From contig JAVBKP010000061.1 in NCBI GenBank assembly GCA_031553975.1, positions 1 through 48,936 of the forward strand: DNA of 48,936 nucleotides, written 5' to 3'. This DNA is from JAVBKP01 sp031553975 (GTDB lineage Bacteria > Bacillota > Clostridia > Peptostreptococcales > Anaerovoracaceae). The position numbers were made by a program, and so were the translations under genes. Shown here in pieces: positions 8,641 to 16,531 of the stretch; positions within the stretch are counted from its first letter, which is position 1, and each line of letters starts with the position of its first letter. Under the pieces are notes generated by a model that worked only from the letters and a program-made list of their open reading frames with translations, did not search any database and was not told the DNA's origin.

Positions 8641-8748
8641 GGGGACGGTTCTAAATGAAAATTTTGGGGACGGTTCTAAATAGCAGACCAATCGGTCAGC
8701 TATTTAGAACCGTCCCCTTTTGTTTTCTTTTCATTTAGAACCGTCCCC
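8641..8748. repeat. Nested palindromic element (copy 2)
   Basis: Outer 21-bp arms (8641-8661 and 8728-8748; flank plus GAAAA/TTTTC) match perfectly. Between them lies a 52-bp inner hairpin, 8666-8717, with flank, core AGCAGACCAATCGGTCAGCT and reverse flank. It begins 9 bp after the MFS stop codon and could act as its transcription terminator, although no long T-run follows. Confidence 0.95.
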
Positions 8749-8767
8749 AAATGCAATTGATTTTTGC

Positions 8768-8796
8768 TTGACAAGTGGGGACAAAGATGTTAAATT
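8768..8796 (+). promoter_or_regulatory. Sigma-A-like promoter of the FAD/CoA operon
   Basis: A perfect -35 TTGACA (8768-8773) is 17 nt from TAAATT (8791-8796). The start point would be near 8803, immediately before the tandem 12-mer at 8807-8830. Confidence 0.65.
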
Positions 8797-8806
8797 TTAA
8801 ATATGA

Positions 8807-8830
8807 AAACGATTGCACAAACGATTGCAC
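8807..8830 (+). promoter_or_regulatory. Tandem 12-bp operator candidate for the LacI-family regulator
   Basis: AAACGATTGCAC occurs twice head-to-tail with no gap (8807-8818 and 8819-8830). Each copy contains AAACGATT, close to the AAWCGWTT core common in LacI-family operators. The position just downstream of the predicted start point is classic for repression. A LacI-family gene ends the same operon (14432-15442), so autoregulated control is the simplest reading (inference). Confidence 0.6.
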
Positions 8831-8864
8831 AAAAGTTAAAAAAGCTCTATGAAAGGAAAATCCC

Positions 8865-10856
8865 ATGAGAGAAGAAAACATCAGCATCAAGGGGACATCT
8901 TACACTTGTTACAGCATACAAACTTTAGTGATTGGCAGTGGCGCAGCAGGACTAAACGCAGCAGTATCCCTTTACAAGCAGGGGCAAAAAAATATTGCTA
9001 TCATCACTGAAGGAAAAACAATGGGCACATCAAGAAATACTGGCTCAGATAAGCAGACTTACTATAAGTTAACTACCTGTGGCCAAGAGGCTGACAGCGT
9101 GAGAAAGATGGCACAGACGCTATTTAATGGTGGTAGCATGGATGGGGATATTGCTTTGGTTGAAGCGGCACTTTCAACAAGGGGATTTTTCCATCTAGTG
9201 GATATTGGCGTACCGTTCCCACATAATGCCAGTGGAGAATTTGTTGGATACAAAACAGATCACGATCCATTTAGAAGGGGAACATCAGCAGGTCCTCTTA
9301 CTTCAAAATTCATGACAGAGGCACTTTGGAAGGAAGTAGAACTTTTTCAAATTCCTGTTTTTGACGCCCATCAAGTGATTGAGATTCTTACAAAAGAGCT
9401 TGCAGTAGGCAAAAGAGCTAGAGGCGTGATTGCTTTAGATAAAAGAAATCAAGAAAAAAATGAATATGTGATTTTCTCTGCGGACAACTTGGTATATGCA
9501 ACAGGTGGGGAGGCTGGCATGTATGATACATCAGTATATCCAGTGAGCCAAACAGGTAGCACAGGGACAGCCCTTCGTGCAGGTGCGCTAGGTAAAAATT
9601 TGACTGAATCACAGTATGGTATAGCGTCTATTAAATTTCGTTGGAACCTCTCAGGCACCTATCAACAGGTTATTCCTAGGTATGTCTCTACAGACTTAGA
9701 CGGCAATGACGAGCAAGAGTTTCTGGATGAATTTTTTACATGCGAAAAGGTTTTATTGACAGCTATTTTCCTAAAAGGCTATCAATGGCCTTTTGATCCA
9801 AGGAAAATTCGTGGGTTTGGGTCATCTCTCATTGATATCCTTGTATACAATGAGTCTATCGTTAGGGGCAGAAGAGTATTCGTAGATTATATGAATAATC
9901 CTAAGTGCAGTAGCAATAATGGACGTTTTGAGTTCTCCAAGCTAGGCGAGGAGGCGCATGAATACTTGAAAAACTCAGGAGCGATGCAAGACAAGCCTAT
10001 TGAGCGTCTAGCTCATATGAATCCAGCGGCTATTATGCTGTATCAGAACAACGGAATTGATTTATACACTGAAAAGCTAGAAATTGCAGTTTGCGCACAG
10101 CATAACAACGGTGGTTTATCGGGAAATCACTGGTGGGAGAGCAATATAAAACATTTTTTCCCAGTAGGGGAGGTTAATGGATCGCATGGCATATATAGAC
10201 CTGGTGGCAGTGCGTTAAATGCAGGACAAGTCGGAAGTCTAAGAGCGGCAGCGTTTATTGCGAAATGCTATACAGAAGAACCATGGAATGCTGAAGAGTT
10301 AGCCATGGAATGCAAAGAACAGCTGGAGGCCACCATTGACTTTGGGAACAATGCCATTTCTGGTAGTAGTAAAGTATTAGATTTAAAAAAAGAGAAAAAG
10401 AATATGCAAGTAAGAATGTCTAAATACGGCGCGCACATTCGGTCAGAAAAGAGTGCAGTAAATGCGCTAGCAGATGCTCGAACCCAACTTGAGATTGTAA
10501 AAAATGGCAAGGTGGACAAACCTTCAGAACTAAGGGAATTATTCAGATTAAGGGACTTAATTGTCAGCCAAATTACATACCTAAGTGCTATTTTAGATTT
10601 TATTCAAAAAGGCGGACGTAGCAGAGGGTCATATTTAGTTTGTGACGAAAATGGAGAAAAACCATCGGATAAGTTAGACGACACATTTTACTTCGCATTA
10701 GACGATGGAAAGCGAATTTCAGACATTCAAGAAATACAGTATGGACCGCAAGGATGCCAAATATCATGGAGAAAAGTGCGAGAGATACCAGAAGACGACA
10801 GTTGGTTTGAGAACGTTTGGAGGGCATACCTGCAAGGAGATATTTTTAAAATATAG
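8865..10856 (+). CDS. FAD-dependent oxidoreductase of the fumarate reductase/succinate dehydrogenase flavoprotein superfamily
   Basis: The 663-residue protein has the dinucleotide-binding loop GSGAAG at residues 24-29. The second FAD contact region follows HWWESNIKHFFPVGEVNGSHG, then YRPGGSALNAGQVGS (about 420-465). The C-terminal helical region ends in GGRSRGSYLV, as in the SdhA/AprA/NadB group. There is no signal peptide, haem motif or FMN-binding domain, so it is cytoplasmic and must pass electrons to a separate partner. It starts an operon with a CoA-transferase, hydratase, cupin and SDR, which suggests oxidation or reduction of an unsaturated or hydroxylated carboxylic acid. The specific substrate is unknown. 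RBS AAAGGA precedes the ATG. Confidence 0.8.
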   Translation: MREENISIKGTSYTCYSIQTLVIGSGAAGLNAAVSLYKQGQKNIAIITEGKTMGTSRNTGSDKQTYYKLTTCGQEADSVRKMAQTLFNGGSMDGDIALVEAALSTRGFFHLVDIGVPFPHNASGEFVGYKTDHDPFRRGTSAGPLTSKFMTEALWKEVELFQIPVFDAHQVIEILTKELAVGKRARGVIALDKRNQEKNEYVIFSADNLVYATGGEAGMYDTSVYPVSQTGSTGTALRAGALGKNLTESQYGIASIKFRWNLSGTYQQVIPRYVSTDLDGNDEQEFLDEFFTCEKVLLTAIFLKGYQWPFDPRKIRGFGSSLIDILVYNESIVRGRRVFVDYMNNPKCSSNNGRFEFSKLGEEAHEYLKNSGAMQDKPIERLAHMNPAAIMLYQNNGIDLYTEKLEIAVCAQHNNGGLSGNHWWESNIKHFFPVGEVNGSHGIYRPGGSALNAGQVGSLRAAAFIAKCYTEEPWNAEELAMECKEQLEATIDFGNNAISGSSKVLDLKKEKKNMQVRMSKYGAHIRSEKSAVNALADARTQLEIVKNGKVDKPSELRELFRLRDLIVSQITYLSAILDFIQKGGRSRGSYLVCDENGEKPSDKLDDTFYFALDDGKRISDIQEIQYGPQGCQISWRKVREIPEDDSWFENVWRAYLQGDIFKI

Positions 10857-10874
10857 GAAGCAAGGAGTATATCA

Positions 10875-12446
10875 ATGAGCAAATTTATGACTGCTAAAGA
10901 CGCCGCAACACTAATCAAAGACGGTGACAGCGTAGCCCTTTCAGGAAATGGAGGGGGCATATTAGAGGCAGATTTAGTATTTGCCGCTGTGGAAGAGCGT
11001 TTTCTTACAGAAGGAAAGCCAAGAAACATAACGTTGACCCATTCAGCAGGCATAGGCGATAAAGATAAGGGCGGACTTAGTCGTTTTGCCCATGAGGGTT
11101 TGGTAAAGCGTGTAATAGGTGGGCACTGGGGTTGGTCACCGCAAATGCAGCAACTAGCCAACGAAAATAAAATTGAAGCATATAATTTGCCCCAAGGGGT
11201 GATTGTAATGCAGTACAGGGAAATAGCGGCTAGAAGGGCCGGATTAATCACCCAAACTGGACTTAGGACCTTTGTAGACCCTCGAATATCTGGGGGAAAA
11301 CTCAATGACATTACAAAAGAAGATATTGTAGAGGTGATTGAAATCGACAATAAGGAGTGGCTAAGATACAAGCCATATCTTGTGAATATCGCCATTATTA
11401 GAGGCAGCATCGGAGATGAAGACGGCAATATTTCACTTGAGTATGAACCTACGTATTTAGAATGCCTAGCCATTGCACAGGCGGTACACAATAGCGGTGG
11501 GAAAGTTATATGTCAGGTAAAATTTGCAGCAAAAGCAGGTACTCTTAATGCAAAATCTGTTAAAATCCCTGGTATGCTCGTGGACGCGGTGGTTGTCTCT
11601 CCAGAGCAAAAACAGACGGTGGAAGGCGAGTTTAATCCAGTACTCAGTGGCCATTTGCGAATGCCAATAGGGGGCATGAAAGCAATGCTGTTAGACCAAA
11701 GAAAAATAGTGGCTAGGCGGGCCGCTATGGAAATCCAAAAGGGGAACATTATGAACCTAGGATTTGGAATGCCTGACGGTGTTGCGCTGATAGCGGCTGA
11801 AGAAGGTATTTCTGATTATGTGACCATGACAATAGAGCAAGGTATTGTGGGTGGCGTACCTGCCGGGGGTGCCATATTTGGTGTGGCCTACAATCCAGAC
11901 GCAATGCTAGATGCACCAAACCAGTTTGATTTTTATAGTGGTGGTGGACTTGATTTAACTTGCTTAGGGCTTGCCCAAACTGATCAAAAGGGAAACGTAA
12001 ATGTAAGCAAATTCGGACCGACCATTGCAGGTGCCGGAGGATTTATCGATATTTCACAAACGGCCAAAAAATGCGTGTTTTGTGGCACTTTTACAGCGGG
12101 CGGATTAAAGACAGAGATACAAGATGGCAAACTTATTATTCTACAAGAAGGACGTTCTAAAAAATTTCTAAAAGAGGTGGAGCATATTACCTTTAGCGGC
12201 GACTATGCGCGGGAAAGTGGACAAAGCGTTCTATATGTAACAGAACGTGCTGTATTTGAAATGACAAAGGAGGGGCTTGCCCTCAGAGAAATTGCACCAG
12301 GTATCGATCTAAAAAAAGATATCTTAGATCAAATGGAGTTTGAGCCGTTAATACCCAATGAGCCAAAGCCAATGGATGCAAGTATTTTTGCGGAAGGTGT
12401 CATGGGACTCAAAGATACCTTGTTACCCAAATCAACAAAGGAGTGA
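10875..12446 (+). CDS. Acyl-CoA:acetate/3-ketoacid CoA-transferase (fused alpha-beta, YdiF-like)
   Basis: The 523-residue single chain joins the alpha and beta halves of a class I CoA-transferase. The N-terminal half has the alpha-type loop ALSGNGGG. The C-terminal half carries the catalytic glutamate E321 in MTIEQGIVGGVPAGG, followed by FDFYSGGGLDLTCLGLAQ. It would activate a carboxylic acid by taking CoA from acetyl-CoA or another thioester. An AAGGAG lies upstream, and the stop is 10 nt before the enoyl-CoA hydratase start. The length agrees with E. coli YdiF (about 530). Confidence 0.92.
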   Translation: MSKFMTAKDAATLIKDGDSVALSGNGGGILEADLVFAAVEERFLTEGKPRNITLTHSAGIGDKDKGGLSRFAHEGLVKRVIGGHWGWSPQMQQLANENKIEAYNLPQGVIVMQYREIAARRAGLITQTGLRTFVDPRISGGKLNDITKEDIVEVIEIDNKEWLRYKPYLVNIAIIRGSIGDEDGNISLEYEPTYLECLAIAQAVHNSGGKVICQVKFAAKAGTLNAKSVKIPGMLVDAVVVSPEQKQTVEGEFNPVLSGHLRMPIGGMKAMLLDQRKIVARRAAMEIQKGNIMNLGFGMPDGVALIAAEEGISDYVTMTIEQGIVGGVPAGGAIFGVAYNPDAMLDAPNQFDFYSGGGLDLTCLGLAQTDQKGNVNVSKFGPTIAGAGGFIDISQTAKKCVFCGTFTAGGLKTEIQDGKLIILQEGRSKKFLKEVEHITFSGDYARESGQSVLYVTERAVFEMTKEGLALREIAPGIDLKKDILDQMEFEPLIPNEPKPMDASIFAEGVMGLKDTLLPKSTKE

Positions 12447-12456
12447 TGTACAGAAA

Positions 12457-13236
12457 ATGGACGGTATTTTATTAGAGAAAAAAGACGGGATTGCTGTTTT
12501 GACAGTAGATATTCCAGCCACCAGAAATGCCCTAAGCGTAGCTATCTTACAATATATGGATACACTGGTGGATCAGATTATTGCTGATAAGAGCATTCAC
12601 TGTATGGTTCTGACTGGAGGCGGAGAAAAGACGTTTGTGGCTGGAGCTGATATCTCTGGACTCGTAAAAATGACACCAGAGGAGGCAAGATACTCCATTG
12701 AAGTTGGACATGCCCTTTTCACAAAGATTGAGACCATGGACATTCCTACCATTGCCGCCATCAATGGATATTGCTTGGGGGGTGGACTTGAGATTGCCAT
12801 GTGTTGCGACATTCGTCTTTGCTCAGCCAATGCAAAGTTTGGTCTGCCAGAGATTAATATTGGAATGATTCCTGGTTGGGGCGGCACACTACGATTGCCA
12901 AGGCTAATAGGTGAGAGCAGAGCAAAGAACATGATTCTGAGGGGCATGATGATTACAGCAGAGGAAGCGCAGGATTTCGGGTTAATTGCAGAGGTATGTG
13001 AAAGTGTGGAAGTGCTGAAGCAAAAAACCATGGAAGTAGCAAAAAAGTTGGCTACAAGTGCTACAATTACCATGAAAACCTCCAAGAGACTAATATATGA
13101 TGGGGTAGGAAAGCAACCCACAGATATTGCCCAAAGAGATGCTTTGGCACTTGCCTATATATACACCACAAAGGATGCAATTGAAGGGCTAACCGCATTT
13201 TTAGAAAAAAGGACGCCAGAATACAGGGGAGAATAA
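12457..13236 (+). CDS. Enoyl-CoA hydratase/isomerase (crotonase family)
   Basis: The 259-residue crotonase has the oxyanion-hole region FVAGADISGL (60-69) and NGYCLGGGLEIA. The two catalytic glutamates sit 20 residues apart, E112 and E132 (LPEINIGMIPGWGG), as in true hydratases. The ATG at 12457 was chosen because AAAGGAG lies just upstream. A longer frame back to 12358 would overlap the CoA-transferase and has no ribosome site. It probably adds or removes water on the CoA ester made by the upstream transferase. Confidence 0.92.
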   Translation: MDGILLEKKDGIAVLTVDIPATRNALSVAILQYMDTLVDQIIADKSIHCMVLTGGGEKTFVAGADISGLVKMTPEEARYSIEVGHALFTKIETMDIPTIAAINGYCLGGGLEIAMCCDIRLCSANAKFGLPEINIGMIPGWGGTLRLPRLIGESRAKNMILRGMMITAEEAQDFGLIAEVCESVEVLKQKTMEVAKKLATSATITMKTSKRLIYDGVGKQPTDIAQRDALALAYIYTTKDAIEGLTAFLEKRTPEYRGE

Positions 13237-13237
13237 T

Positions 13238-13618
13238 ATGCAAAAAGTAAATATTTTTGAAGACATCGAAGGAACAGAGTTTCCAGCAGGAAGAAGAACG
13301 AGAGTTGTGATTGGCGAGAACGGTGCTATTGATGGAGAATATTTTTGCCAAGGATATGTGGTGATTTATCCAAATGGAACGGTACCTGCCCATGAGCATA
13401 TTACAGTGGAGACCTACACCATTTTGAGCGGAATTGGTGAGATGATGGTAGACGGGGAAGTGGAGTCAGTAAAATCTGGTGATTGTATTTACATAGAGAA
13501 AGATAAGGTTCATAGCTTAAAAAATACAGGGACGGAAGATATGCATATGATGTTCGTTTATGCACCAAAGATGGTGGCAGAACACTGGGCACAGGAGAGT
13601 GAAGGGTCGTTACAATAG
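13238..13618 (+). CDS. Small cupin-domain protein
   Basis: The 126-residue protein is one cupin barrel. Motif 1 is PNGTVPAHEHITVETYTILSG, with HxH and E as likely metal ligands; motif 2 is SGDCIYIEKDKVHSLKNTG. Such proteins may isomerise, epimerise or simply bind small acids or sugars. It starts 1 nt after the hydratase stop and lies inside the unknown-substrate operon, so a role on the same intermediate is likely but unspecified. Confidence 0.8.
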   Translation: MQKVNIFEDIEGTEFPAGRRTRVVIGENGAIDGEYFCQGYVVIYPNGTVPAHEHITVETYTILSGIGEMMVDGEVESVKSGDCIYIEKDKVHSLKNTGTEDMHMMFVYAPKMVAEHWAQESEGSLQ

Positions 13619-13648
13619 TATCGAATTAAATAAGAAAGTTGGATAAGA

Positions 13649-14416
13649 ATGAAAAAAACAGCAGTTATTACAGGGGGAAGTAGGGGGATTGGTTTTGGAA
13701 TTGCAAAGAAACTAGGCTCCCAAGGATATAATATCGCTATTTTAGACGTGAACGACAAGGCTGACTATAAAGACAATATGAAAGAACTAATAGAAGATAG
13801 GGTTGAATGCCTTTATGTGCAAGGGGATACCACCATTACAGCTGATCGTGAAAACTTTGTCAAGGCCGTTGTGGACAGATTTGGAGATATTGACGTGCTA
13901 GTAAACAACGCAGGTGTGGCACCAAAAGTAAGAAGAGACATCTTAGAAATGACAGAGGAGAGTTTTGACTATGTGTTAGGTGTCAACACCAGAGGCACTA
14001 TGTTCATGACCCAGCTAGTGGCCAATCAGATGTTAAAACAAGAAATCAAAGGCAGACGTAGAGGTGTGATTGTAAATATTACGTCCAGCTCTGTAGAAGT
14101 ATCTTCTGTGAGTCGTGGAGAATATTGTATTTCAAAAGCAGGTGCTGCCATGATTACAAAACTGTTTGCAGACCGTCTGGCTAGTCATGATATTCAGGTG
14201 TATGAAGTGCGTCCAGGCGTGATAGAAACTGACATGACAAAGGTGGTACATGAAAAGTATACAACTCTGATAGAGCAAGGAATATTCCCCATTGCTAGAT
14301 GGGGGTTACCAAAAGATGTGGCAGATGCTGTGAGTGCATTTTGCAGTGAAGACTTTATTTACAGTACAGGAAACTACATTGATATTGATGGAGGATTCCA
14401 TATCAGAAAACTCTAA
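13649..14416 (+). CDS. Short-chain dehydrogenase/reductase (FabG-like)
   Basis: The 255-residue classical SDR has cofactor loop TGGSRGIG (8-15), NNAG at 86-89, and a catalytic serine near 146-148. Y159 and K163 are in the YCISK motif. D34 after beta-2 (ILDVND) points to NAD rather than NADP. It ends the enzyme set of the operon and would interconvert a hydroxy and a keto group. Its ribosome site is weak, so expression may depend on coupling to the cupin gene. Confidence 0.88.
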   Translation: MKKTAVITGGSRGIGFGIAKKLGSQGYNIAILDVNDKADYKDNMKELIEDRVECLYVQGDTTITADRENFVKAVVDRFGDIDVLVNNAGVAPKVRRDILEMTEESFDYVLGVNTRGTMFMTQLVANQMLKQEIKGRRRGVIVNITSSSVEVSSVSRGEYCISKAGAAMITKLFADRLASHDIQVYEVRPGVIETDMTKVVHEKYTTLIEQGIFPIARWGLPKDVADAVSAFCSEDFIYSTGNYIDIDGGFHIRKL

Positions 14417-14431
14417 ACCGGAGGAAGCGGC

Positions 14432-15442
14432 ATGACGACAATTAAAGATGTGGCAAAGTTGGCAGGGGTTTCTACAAGTACGGTTTCTAGGGCTTTATCA
14501 AACCGTGTTTTTGTGGAAGAGGAGACCAGGCAGCGGGTCATAGAGGCAGTGGCGGTGTTGGGATATAAGCCCAATATAATGGCAAAAGGGCTAAAAGAGG
14601 GCAGGACGCAAACCATAGCCATGTTAGTACCAGACATCAATAGCTTATATTACCCTATGATCATGAAAAGCGTTGAAAAGTATGGGGCAGATCGAGGCTA
14701 TAGCATTATCCTTTGCAACAACAACGAAGACATTGAAAAAGAAAAACAAAACATACAAATGCTAAAGCAACGTGGTATTGATGGTATTCTCTGCATGAGC
14801 GTAGAAGACGACATAGAGCATTTAGTAGAACTTTCACAAAAGGATAAAATACCTGTGGTTTTGATCAATAGACATTTTGAGCAAGACATTAACTGCGTCA
14901 GTGTAGACCAAAGAGATGGTGGATACCATATGACAAAATACCTCTTAGAGAGTGGACATCGTAAGATTGCAGGTGTATTCGGCAACTTTGGCAAGCAGCG
15001 GTTCAGAGAGCGATATGAGGGCTGCGTGAAGGCTATGAAAGAATATGGGGTCAAAGATTACGAAAAGTATTTTATTTATGACGTAGATACCATTGAAAGT
15101 GCCTATGAAGCCACCATAGAGATTTTGAAAAAGCAGGATAAACCCACCGCCTTCTTTGGGAGTCTAGACATTGTGACCATCGGTATATACAGCGGCATTA
15201 ATCAATGTAAACTGCGAATACCAGAAGATATTTCTGTTGTTGGGTACGACAATATTTTCTTGACCCAATTCATGATACCACCACTGACAACGTATGATGC
15301 GCCCATTGATGAGTTAGCCCGCATTAGCGTAGAATGTTTAATACACCAAATTGAAAGCAAGGAAAACCATACCGTACAAAAGACTATGTTAAAAGGCAAA
15401 TTACTCGAAAGAAATTCTGTAACCAAATGGGGACGGTTCTAA
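14432..15442 (+). CDS. LacI-family transcriptional regulator
   Basis: The 336-residue regulator has an N-terminal helix-turn-helix, TIKDVAKLAGVSTSTVSRAL, and the hinge region GYKPNIMAKGLKEGRT. A periplasmic-binding-like effector domain follows (GILCMS, VVGYDN). GGAGG precedes the ATG. It is the last gene of the FAD/CoA operon and probably binds the tandem AAACGATTGCAC site at 8807-8830. The last four residues and the stop (WGRF then TAA) are encoded by the left flank of a palindromic element at 15429, so the element has rewritten the C-terminus. Confidence 0.92.
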   Translation: MTTIKDVAKLAGVSTSTVSRALSNRVFVEEETRQRVIEAVAVLGYKPNIMAKGLKEGRTQTIAMLVPDINSLYYPMIMKSVEKYGADRGYSIILCNNNEDIEKEKQNIQMLKQRGIDGILCMSVEDDIEHLVELSQKDKIPVVLINRHFEQDINCVSVDQRDGGYHMTKYLLESGHRKIAGVFGNFGKQRFRERYEGCVKAMKEYGVKDYEKYFIYDVDTIESAYEATIEILKKQDKPTAFFGSLDIVTIGIYSGINQCKLRIPEDISVVGYDNIFLTQFMIPPLTTYDAPIDELARISVECLIHQIESKENHTVQKTMLKGKLLERNSVTKWGRF

Positions 15443-15543
15443 ATAGCAAATATATAAAAGGGGACGGTTCTAAATAGCTGACCAATCGGTCAGCTATTTA
15501 GAACCGTCCCCAATGCATTAATATCTCATTTAGAACCGTCCTC
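15429..15543. repeat. Nested palindromic element (copy 3), overlapping the end of the LacI gene
   Basis: The outer flank at 15429-15444 (forward) pairs with a slightly decayed reverse flank at 15528-15543 (CCTC for CCCC). The inner hairpin, 15460-15511, has the core AGCTGACCAATCGGTCAGCT with one mismatch. It fills the gap between the converging LacI and D-2-hydroxyacid dehydrogenase genes and may act as a terminator for either strand. Confidence 0.95.
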
Positions 15544-15552
15544 AATGATCAG

Positions 15553-16509
15553 TTAGAGACCATTCACTACGTTTCTTGCGGGATTTCCGTTTAGAACAAT
15601 GGTTATATTTTCTGCTGCTTTTGTTCTCAAATCCACAGCGGCCTCTTCTGAATACCAGGCGATGTGTGGTGTGATTACTACATTAGGCAGTGTTCTTAGT
15701 TTGCTATCAGCGGATAGTGGTTCACTTTCACAAACATCAAGGCCAGCAGAATCAAGATGGCCACTTTCAATGGCGGCGATGAGGGCACTTTCATCCACCA
15801 AGCCACCTCTTGCTGTATTCACAAAGATAGAGCCCTTTTTCATTTTAGCAAAGGCCTCTTTGTCAAAGGCATGTTTTGTCTCTTTAGACAAAGGCATGTG
15901 GCAAGATAAAATATCAGAGCGTGTGAGAAGTTCGTCAAAAGTTACTCTTTCCACGCCACCTTCCTTAAATACAGAGTCATCTAGTCTAGGATCGCAAGCG
16001 ATTACTTTGAATCCAAAAGCCGCCGCTTTTTGGGCAGTCATTTTGGCGATACGACCAAAGGCGGCCAATCCGAAAGTTAACTCTGTCGTTCTTTTAATAG
16101 GAACGGCAATTTTATAATCCCAACCGCCGCCTGTGACATCTGTGTCTAATAGTTTGATTTTGCGCAGCAAATCAAGTGCCAGTGTCATAGCTTGGGTAGA
16201 TACTTCATGAGTACCATAATCAGGCACATTGCAGACTGGAATTCCTAATTTTGCAGCAGCTTCAATATCCACTGAATCAAAGCCAACCCCATATCTAGAA
16301 ATAACTTTTAGCTTAGGAAGCGCCCTTAGAACCCTCTCTGTGATTTGGGCATATTGGACAATAATCCCATCGGCATCTTGCAGTTTTTCTATTAGCTCAT
16401 CTTCTGTCTTACATTGGAGCCCTACGAACTCACAATCAATTGTTTTCATCACAGCCTCTTCATATCGCAGGCTTTCATATTCATAATCTGTTACATATAT
16501 TTTAAACAA
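15553..16509 (-). CDS. D-2-hydroxyacid dehydrogenase family protein (CtBP/SerA-like)
   Basis: The 318-residue protein has the catalytic triad regions NTARGGLVDE (Arg), DVCESEPL (Glu) and ITPHIAWYS (His). The NAD loop reads GLAAFGRIA, whereas most relatives have GxGxxG followed by another Gly, so cofactor binding may be altered. The TTG at 16509 was chosen: GGAGG lies 7 nt upstream and homologues start near KIYVTDYEY. A longer frame reaches 16560 but overlaps the SDR gene. It is the last gene of a minus-strand group with IclR, a zinc dehydrogenase and a KduD-like SDR. Its role there is probably reduction of a keto acid such as a 2-keto sugar acid (inference). Confidence 0.85.
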   Translation of the reverse strand: MFKIYVTDYEYESLRYEEAVMKTIDCEFVGLQCKTEDELIEKLQDADGIIVQYAQITERVLRALPKLKVISRYGVGFDSVDIEAAAKLGIPVCNVPDYGTHEVSTQAMTLALDLLRKIKLLDTDVTGGGWDYKIAVPIKRTTELTFGLAAFGRIAKMTAQKAAAFGFKVIACDPRLDDSVFKEGGVERVTFDELLTRSDILSCHMPLSKETKHAFDKEAFAKMKKGSIFVNTARGGLVDESALIAAIESGHLDSAGLDVCESEPLSADSKLRTLPNVVITPHIAWYSEEAAVDLRTKAAENITIVLNGNPARNVVNGL

Positions 16510-16531
16510 AATACTTCCTCCATATTTATTA

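Noticed and set aside
10727..11491. Long minus-strand open frame opposite the CoA-transferase gene
   Set aside because: It is antisense to two well-recognised genes, has a composition typical of shadow frames and no ribosome site or motif.
12358..12456. Upstream extension of the enoyl-CoA hydratase frame
   Set aside because: It lies inside the CoA-transferase gene, and the ATG at 12457 has the clear ribosome site.
7229..15545. Repeated GGGGACGG units considered as a CRISPR array
   Set aside because: The units are inverted and nested rather than direct, spacing is irregular, no unique spacers of constant length exist, and no cas genes are present.
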